Shown: positions 58,929 through 64,000 of the stretch, one piece after another
Numbering within the stretch: the first letter of the stretch is position 1
How the letters are laid out: each line of letters begins with the position of its first letter
Source: Clostridium sp.
GTDB lineage: Bacteria; Bacillota; Clostridia; Acetivibrionales; Acetivibrionaceae
Length of the DNA: 64,000 nt
Assembly (NCBI GenBank): GCA_012517995.1
Contig: JAAYTS010000144.1
Location: 23,879-87,878, forward strand
Direction: 5' to 3'
The notes under the pieces: model-generated
What the model was told of the DNA's origin: nothing
Databases searched by the model: none
Seen by the model: the letters and a program-made list of their open reading frames with translations, nothing else
Translations under genes and position numbers: made by a program

Positions 58929-59774
58929 ATGTTTGAAATTGTAAAAAAAAGGGTTTTGAATTCTCAAGTTAAATTGATGGATATATATGCACCACATATT
59001 GCAAAGAAAGCTGAGCCTGGGCAATTTATAATTTTTAGAGTAAATGAAAAGGGGGAAAGAGTTCCTTTAACAATTGCAGATTTTCATCGCGAAAAGGGAA
59101 CAGTTACAATAATATTTCAAGAATTAGGCAAAAGCACAAAGGAATTAGGAGCATTAAATGAAGGAGATACTATACTTGACTTTGTAGGTCCTTTAGGTGT
59201 TGCTTCTGAGTTTGGTCATGTTAAAAAAGCTGCTGTTGTAGGCGGTGGACTTGGTGCGGCAATTGCATATCCCCAGGCAAAAAAACTAAATTCTTTAGGA
59301 ACTGAAGTTCATACAATCATTGGCTTTAGAAATAAAGACCTTATAATACTTGAAGAAGAAATGAAAGCTGTAAGTAATAAACAATTTGTTACCACTGATG
59401 ACGGTTCAAACGGAACAAAAGGTTTTGTAACAGATGTATTAAAGAAATTAATTGAAGAAGGCAACCAATACGACCTTGTAATTGCAACAGGGCCTTTAAT
59501 AATGATGAAAGCTGTAAGCAATCTTACAAGACCATATAATATAAAAACAATTGTAAGTATGAATCCTATTATGATTGACGGGACTGGAATGTGCGGCGGC
59601 TGTCGGGTAACAGTTGGAGGGGAAATAAAGTTTGCATGTGTAGATGGTCCTGATTTTGACGGGCATAAAGTTGACTTTGACGAAGCTATAAGAAGGCAAA
59701 ATATGTATAAAAAACACGAAACAGAATCTGTAACTAAACATCAGTGTAAGCTAGGAGGCGGTAATAATGCCTAA
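58929..59774 (+). CDS. nfnA: NfnA: electron-bifurcating ferredoxin:NADP oxidoreductase, small subunit
   Basis: 281 residues. FAD/NAD-binding ferredoxin-reductase fold, annotated elsewhere as sulfide dehydrogenase or SudB. Seen: PGQFIIFRV, VPLTIADF for FAD, and a 2Fe-2S binding tail with MCGGCRVTV and FACVDGPDFDGHKVDF. With NfnB it couples NADH and reduced ferredoxin oxidation to NADPH formation, a key anabolic NADPH source in clostridia. Overlaps nfnB by 8 bases. Confidence 0.93.
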   Translation: MFEIVKKRVLNSQVKLMDIYAPHIAKKAEPGQFIIFRVNEKGERVPLTIADFHREKGTVTIIFQELGKSTKELGALNEGDTILDFVGPLGVASEFGHVKKAAVVGGGLGAAIAYPQAKKLNSLGTEVHTIIGFRNKDLIILEEEMKAVSNKQFVTTDDGSNGTKGFVTDVLKKLIEEGNQYDLVIATGPLIMMKAVSNLTRPYNIKTIVSMNPIMIDGTGMCGGCRVTVGGEIKFACVDGPDFDGHKVDFDEAIRRQNMYKKHETESVTKHQCKLGGGNNA

Positions 59775-61161
59775 TATGTCACCCAAAAAAATTCCTATGC
59801 CTGAACAAAATCCTAATGAAAGGATTAAAAACTTTTTAGAAGTTGCTTTGGGCTATACTGAAGAAATGGCTGTAGAAGAAGCTCAAAGATGCCTTCAATG
59901 TAAACACAGACCTTGTATGTCAGGCTGTCCTGTAAATGTGAAAATTCCTGAATTTATAAAACTTGTAGCCCAAAGAAAGTTTTTGGAGGCATATGAAAAA
60001 ATAAAAGAAACCAACAGCCTACCTGCTGTATGCGGCAGAGTGTGCCCTCAGGAAAACCAGTGCGAAAAAGTTTGCGTAAGGGGGAAAAAAGGCGAGTCAG
60101 TAGGCATTGGCAGACTAGAGCGTTTTGTTGCTGATTGGTATATAAATAATGTACATTCTAAATTGGATGTGCCAGAGAAAAACAATAAAAAAGTTGCAAT
60201 TATAGGCTCAGGACCTGCTAGTCTTGCGTGTGCTGGTGATTTAGCCAAAATGGGATATAATGTTACCATTTTTGAAGCATTTCATGAACCTGGCGGTGTA
60301 TTAGTATACGGCATTCCTGAGTTCAGGCTGCCTAAAAATATAGTAAAAAAAGAAATAGACTCTCTTAAAGAAATGGGAGTAGAAATAAAGACCAACATAG
60401 TTATTGGAAAAATTTATTCTATAGATGAATTAATGGCTGAAGGTTATGATGCTATATTTATAGGCTCTGGTGCAGGACTTCCAAAGTTTTTGGGGATACC
60501 TGGTGAAAACCTTAATGGAGTATATTCAGCAAATGAGTTTCTTACAAGGGTAAATCTCATGAAAGCTTATAAATTTCCTGATTATGATACTCCTGTATAC
60601 GTTGGCAAAAACGTTGCAGTTGTGGGAGGCGGGAATGTGGCAATGGATGCTGCAAGAAGTGCTAAAAGACTGGGAGCAGAAAATGTATATATTATATACA
60701 GACGTTCTAAAGAAGAGATGCCTGCAAGATTAGAAGAGGTAAATCATGCAAAGGAAGAGGGAATTATATTTAATTTTTTGGAAAACCCTACTAAAATTAT
60801 TGGTACAGATGACGGATGGGTTAAAGGAATAGAGTGCATAAAAATGGAGTTGGGAGAACCGGATTTAACAGGCAGAAGAAAACCTATTGCCCAAGAAGGA
60901 ACTGAACACATTATAGATGTAGACAGTGTAATTATTGCAATCGGACAAGGACCTAACCCCCTTATATCATCCAGCACAAAAGAGTTAAAAACTAAAAAAT
61001 GGGGTGGAATTATTATTGACGAAGACACTGGAGCTACAAGCAAAAAAGGTGTTTTTGCCGGCGGGGATATAGTAACTGGTGCTGCAACAGTTATTTTGGC
61101 AATGGGTGCAGGTAAAAAAGCTGCAGAAGCAATTGATAATTATCTAAAAAACAATAATTAA
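59767..61161 (+). CDS. nfnB: NfnB: electron-bifurcating ferredoxin:NADP oxidoreductase, large subunit
   Basis: 464 residues, glutamate-synthase small-chain fold. N-terminal double 4Fe-4S domain (CLQCKHRPCMSGCPV, CGRVCPQENQCEKVC), then FAD site IIGSGPASLACAGDLAK, NADPH site VVGGGNVAMDAARSAKRLG and a C-terminal FAD loop GVFAGGDIVTGAATVILAMG. No large glutamate-synthase chain is nearby, and the tight overlap with nfnA supports NfnB rather than GltD. Confidence 0.93.
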   Translation: MPNMSPKKIPMPEQNPNERIKNFLEVALGYTEEMAVEEAQRCLQCKHRPCMSGCPVNVKIPEFIKLVAQRKFLEAYEKIKETNSLPAVCGRVCPQENQCEKVCVRGKKGESVGIGRLERFVADWYINNVHSKLDVPEKNNKKVAIIGSGPASLACAGDLAKMGYNVTIFEAFHEPGGVLVYGIPEFRLPKNIVKKEIDSLKEMGVEIKTNIVIGKIYSIDELMAEGYDAIFIGSGAGLPKFLGIPGENLNGVYSANEFLTRVNLMKAYKFPDYDTPVYVGKNVAVVGGGNVAMDAARSAKRLGAENVYIIYRRSKEEMPARLEEVNHAKEEGIIFNFLENPTKIIGTDDGWVKGIECIKMELGEPDLTGRRKPIAQEGTEHIIDVDSVIIAIGQGPNPLISSSTKELKTKKWGGIIIDEDTGATSKKGVFAGGDIVTGAATVILAMGAGKKAAEAIDNYLKNNN

Positions 61162-61176
61162 TAAAACAATAATAAA

Positions 61177-61206
61177 GCTTGCAAAATATCCACAGTATTT
61201 TGCAAG
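61177..61206. terminator. Bidirectional terminator between nfnB and yhcC
   Basis: GCTTGCAAAATA (61177-61188) and TATTTTGCAAGC (61195-61206): perfect 12-bp stem, 6-nt loop, between convergent genes. Confidence 0.75.
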
Positions 61207-61215
61207 CAAAAGCAT

Positions 61216-62154
61216 TTAACTGTCAAAAGAACTTATAGAACCAAGATAATTATAATTTTTGCCCTGAAACCTGTTTTCCTCTTCCATCTTTTTTTCTAAA
61301 AGCTCTTGGACTTTCCACCAGCTTTTTCCCCAGTTGCAAAACAGTGTCCGTTCTTTTGGCGCACGCCCAATAAGCCTTTGGACTACTATTTTAGGACTTA
61401 GGTATTCTAAAAAGGAAATAGCCCTTTCAATGTATTCCTCCAAACTAACAGGTGTAATCTCCCTTTTTTGGTACATTTCTCCTAAAGGAGTGTCTTTTAA
61501 AATATAAAGGGAATGGCATTTAACTTGCTCCACCCTAAGGGCGGACAATATTCTTGCTCCTTCTATTGTATCATCTAAAGAATCCATAGGAATATCAAGA
61601 ATATAGTGGGCACAAACCTCCAACCCATATGATTTTATTAAAAGTACTGCATCTATAAACTCTGCTAAAAGATGCCCTCTGTTTAGTTTTTTTAATGTAT
61701 GATAATTAACTGTCTGTAGACCAAGTTCAATAACAATATCTATTCCCTTTGTAATTTTTATATTTTTTAAATATTCAAGATAATCTTTCCATATACAATC
61801 TGGACGGGTTGATATATATATGGCTACAATATCATCTACACAGGCTTCACCAATATATCTTTTAAAATCTTCTAAAGGAAGATATGTATTTGAATAGTTT
61901 TGAAAATATGCTATAAACTTTTCTGACTTATAGTTTTTCCCTATGTATTTTGAGTTTTGGGAAAGCTGTTCTTTAACTGAAAGATAGTTGGGTAAATTTT
62001 CAAACCCTGTTCCCTCTTCCCCACAAAAAACACAGCCTTTTTTGCTTATTTTTCCATCTCTATTTGGACAGGTAACTGGTAAATTTAAAGGCAGTTTGTA
62101 AACTTTTGCATTGTATCTTTCTTTTAAGTATTGTGAAAATTTATTGTACAGCAT
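61216..62154 (-). CDS. TIGR01212-type radical SAM protein (YhcC-like)
   Basis: 312 residues. Radical SAM fold with Cys cluster CPNRDGKISKKGCVFC, then ISTRPDCI and GLQTVNYHTLKKLNRGH. Substrate unknown in the family. It starts inside the larC end (14-base overlap, ribosome site within larC), so translational coupling to larC is likely, an interesting link to nickel-pincer cofactor genes. Confidence 0.88.
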   Translation of the reverse strand: MLYNKFSQYLKERYNAKVYKLPLNLPVTCPNRDGKISKKGCVFCGEEGTGFENLPNYLSVKEQLSQNSKYIGKNYKSEKFIAYFQNYSNTYLPLEDFKRYIGEACVDDIVAIYISTRPDCIWKDYLEYLKNIKITKGIDIVIELGLQTVNYHTLKKLNRGHLLAEFIDAVLLIKSYGLEVCAHYILDIPMDSLDDTIEGARILSALRVEQVKCHSLYILKDTPLGEMYQKREITPVSLEEYIERAISFLEYLSPKIVVQRLIGRAPKERTLFCNWGKSWWKVQELLEKKMEEENRFQGKNYNYLGSISSFDS

Positions 62155-63412
62155 TTTTCACCTCATCATATACTTTCCATAGAGGAATGTTTCTCTCTTT
62201 TGCCACCCTTTTACAGTCTTCATACTCTGGACTTACTTTTTTTAACCCCTCCGCCAAAGATATTTTAACTTTTATTTCCCCGTATTTAGTCATTACACTT
62301 TTTTCTTCTCTATTTAAGGTTTGTCTTTTACAAATAGTTTTTCGGATTCCAAGGGTTGAAGTTTCCCTTAGTATTATTTTAGAAAGTTCATCTTGCTTTT
62401 TTTCATCAGCAAGAACTGTAAGCACCACTGCAGGTCTGTTTTTTTTCATATAAACAGGAGTATAAAAAACCTCTAGTGCTCCTCTTTCTAAAAGTACTTC
62501 CATTACATATCCTAAAAGCTCAGGGTTCATATCATCAATATTTGTCTCTAAGACATATACTTCATCGCCTTTTTTTAATTCATCAGCCAATGTACCTAAT
62601 ACACACCTTAAAGCGTTAAATCTTCCAATTTCCCTCTTCCCTGCGCCATAGCCCACCTTTTCTATTTCCATAGGGGGCATAACCCCATATTCTGAACACA
62701 AAGATTTTATAAGAGCTATTCCTGTAGGAGTTACCAATTCAGTATTAATATCCTCTGTTATGTAGGGTATTTTGCTCATCTTTAGCATTTCCATAACTGC
62801 TGGAACTGGAACTGGCAACATTCCATGCTGACATTTTATAAAACCATTTCCATCACGAAGAGGGGAGGAATATATTTTATCCACCCCAAGTAAGTCTATA
62901 CAAATAGCCACTCCCATTATATCTACAATTGAATCAACAGCACCTACCTCATGAAAGTGAATTTCATTTATTCCTTTGTTGTGAACTTTTGCTTCTGCCT
63001 TTGCAATTTCTTTAAAAACCTTTTTCCCAAATTCTTTTACATTAGGTTTTAAATTGCTTTCATCTATGATTTTTTCAATATCTTCTAAATTACGTGAGGG
63101 ATGGTGATGATGGTGGTGGTGATCATGACTATGGTCATGCCTATGTTCGTGGTTGTGTTCGTGCTCATGCTTGTGTCCATGCCCGTGGTTGTGGTCATGG
63201 CTGTAATCCTCAATTCCTTCAACAATAATATTTACATCTGTTACTGTAATGGAGTCTTTAACCTTTTTTTCTATAACAATGTCGTAACCTGATAAATTTA
63301 GTTTGCTAAGTTCATCCAAAAATCTCCTCTCATCTATTCCCAAATCTAAAAGGGCACCAAGCATCATATCGCCGCTAACCCCTGAAAAGCAATCAAAATA
63401 CAGTGCTCTCAA
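62141..63412 (-). CDS. larC: Nickel insertion protein LarC (single-frame, His-rich)
   Basis: About 423 residues. CTP-dependent insertion of nickel into the pyridinium pincer cofactor of lactate racemase-type enzymes. Seen: YFDCFSGVSGDMMLGALLD at the N-terminus, a strikingly His-rich region at about 75-110 likely binding Ni, HFHEVGAVDSIVDI, and the C-terminal LarC2 part with ETNIDDMNPELLGYVME. In lactobacilli larC is split and read by a programmed frameshift; here one frame covers both. Start: TTG at 63412, 9 bases from AAAGGA; a tandem duplicate TTGAGAGCA makes a second TTG at 63421. Confidence 0.93.
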   Translation of the reverse strand: MRALYFDCFSGVSGDMMLGALLDLGIDERRFLDELSKLNLSGYDIVIEKKVKDSITVTDVNIIVEGIEDYSHDHNHGHGHKHEHEHNHEHRHDHSHDHHHHHHHPSRNLEDIEKIIDESNLKPNVKEFGKKVFKEIAKAEAKVHNKGINEIHFHEVGAVDSIVDIMGVAICIDLLGVDKIYSSPLRDGNGFIKCQHGMLPVPVPAVMEMLKMSKIPYITEDINTELVTPTGIALIKSLCSEYGVMPPMEIEKVGYGAGKREIGRFNALRCVLGTLADELKKGDEVYVLETNIDDMNPELLGYVMEVLLERGALEVFYTPVYMKKNRPAVVLTVLADEKKQDELSKIILRETSTLGIRKTICKRQTLNREEKSVMTKYGEIKVKISLAEGLKKVSPEYEDCKRVAKERNIPLWKVYDEVKNAVQ

Positions 63413-63439
63413 TGCTCTCAATCCTTTCTAAATTTAAAA

Positions 63440-64000
63440 TTATTCCCTGTTTATTATAGCTGCAAGATAACCTGCTCCAAACCCGTTATCTATATTAACA
63501 ACCCCTATGCCTGTTGCACAGCTATTTAACATAGTAAGAAGAGCAGATAATCCTTTAAAACTTGCTCCGTAGCCAACACTGGTGGGAACTGCAATAACCG
63601 GTCTGTCCACAAGCCCGCTTACCACACTGGCAAGAGCTCCTTCCATACCTGCAACCACCACTAAAACATTGGCCTTCATTATCACATCAGACTTTGCAAA
63701 AAGCCTGTGAATACCAGCAACACCCACATCATAAACTCTTTCCACAACATTTCCCATTATCTCACATGTAACTGCGGCCTCTTCCGCCACTGGAATATCA
63801 GAAGTACCTGCTGAAACAACTGCAATAATTTTTTTACTCTTTAAAAATTCCCTTTTTTTAACCACCACTATCCTTGCCATTTCATAATATATTGCATCAT
63901 GAGCAATCTCTTTTATGCCTTGATAAACTTTATAATCTGCCCTAGTTGCCATAATATTATTATTTTTTTTAATTAGCTTTTTAACAATTTCTTTTATTTG
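63440..64000 (-). CDS. larB: Nickel-pincer cofactor carboxylase/hydrolase LarB, cut by the window edge
   Basis: At least 186 residues visible; the frame remains open past the ATG at 63952 to the window end (reading [20 protein letters not shown]), and complete LarB is about 250, so the N-terminus lies outside. PurE-like domain with [32 protein letters not shown] and [24 protein letters not shown]. LarB carboxylates and hydrolyses nicotinate adenine dinucleotide in the first cofactor step. larC follows by 27 bases; larA and larE are not in the window. Confidence 0.93.
   Translation of the reverse strand, partial: QIKEIVKKLIKKNNNIMATRADYKVYQGIKEIAHDAIYYEMARIVVVKKREFLKSKKIIAVVSAGTSDIPVAEEAAVTCEIMGNVVERVYDVGVAGIHRLFAKSDVIMKANVLVVVAGMEGALASVVSGLVDRPVIAVPTSVGYGASFKGLSALLTMLNSCATGIGVVNIDNGFGAGYLAAIINRE

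Noticed and set aside
59309-59741. Minus-strand frames opposite nfnA
   Set aside because: Shadows of a well-conserved gene; no independent coding evidence.
63090-63200. Apparent short tandem repeat (GTG/CAT-rich)
   Set aside because: It encodes the His-rich metal-binding stretch of LarC, so it is codon repetition, not a CRISPR or satellite.

Overview
The window is a low-GC (about one third G+C by eye), AT-rich chromosomal segment of an anaerobic, spore-forming, cellulosome-producing clostridium. Three genes carry this inference: a secreted family-9 cellulase ending in a dockerin, a type II cohesin protein with three S-layer homology (SLH) domains, and the sporulation hydrolase SpoIIP. NfnAB, pyruvate phosphate dikinase and a giant 2-hydroxyacyl-CoA-dehydratase-type activase fit an anaerobic lifestyle. 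The closest relatives are probably in the Acetivibrio/Hungateiclostridium group; the species cannot be read from the sequence alone.

Layout. 0.1-1.3 kb: an archaeal-type phosphoglycerate mutase family gene. 1.4-2.9 kb: a lone large serine recombinase whose start codon looks damaged. 3.1-5.1 kb: an unknown small gene, cobT and 5-formyl-THF cyclo-ligase in one operon. 5.3-7.6 kb: a lipoprotein and tmcAL. 7.6-11.6 kb: a chemoreceptor and RNase J. 11.8-14.4 kb: a CelK-like GH9 cellulase with dockerin. 15.0-18.5 kb: a GT4 glycosyltransferase, PhoH/PIN ATPase and a small unknown protein. 18.6-22.0 kb: tRNA-Gln(CUG), then a two-gene operon of a seven-bladed propeller membrane protein and the cohesin-SLH anchor. 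22.1-30.0 kb: DUF2935-like protein, ppdK, glyS, coaBC, rpoZ, remA, yicC. 30.1-42.0 kb: the CIRCE-controlled heat-shock operon hrcA-grpE-dnaK-dnaJ-prmA-rsmE-cheY, preceded by hemW, lepA, a small membrane protein and spoIIP. 42.0-47.7 kb: a small zinc-ribbon gene behind a promoter with helically phased repeats, the 1.4-kilo-residue activase and signal peptidase I. 47.8-57.4 kb: aspS, hisS, an MBL hydrolase, dtd, relA, apt, recJ. 57.4-58.8 kb: a candidate structured RNA, rpsU and ssb (LexA box inside the promoter). 58.9-61.2 kb: nfnA-nfnB. 61.2-64.0 kb: yhcC, larC and larB, the last running off the right edge.

Most of the window is housekeeping. The parts most worth a second look are: (i) the propeller + cohesin/SLH operon at the cell surface; (ii) four TAGGAC repeats, three spaced in 11-bp steps, abutting a sigma-A promoter with a roughly 230-nt leader; (iii) a roughly 210-nt structured region between rpsU and its terminator; (iv) the structured ppdK leader; (v) genes that seem to lack a normal start codon at the Shine-Dalgarno-proper position; and (vi) the absence of gmk from its usual place between remA and rpoZ. 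No CRISPR array, complete insertion sequence, prophage or rRNA was seen.
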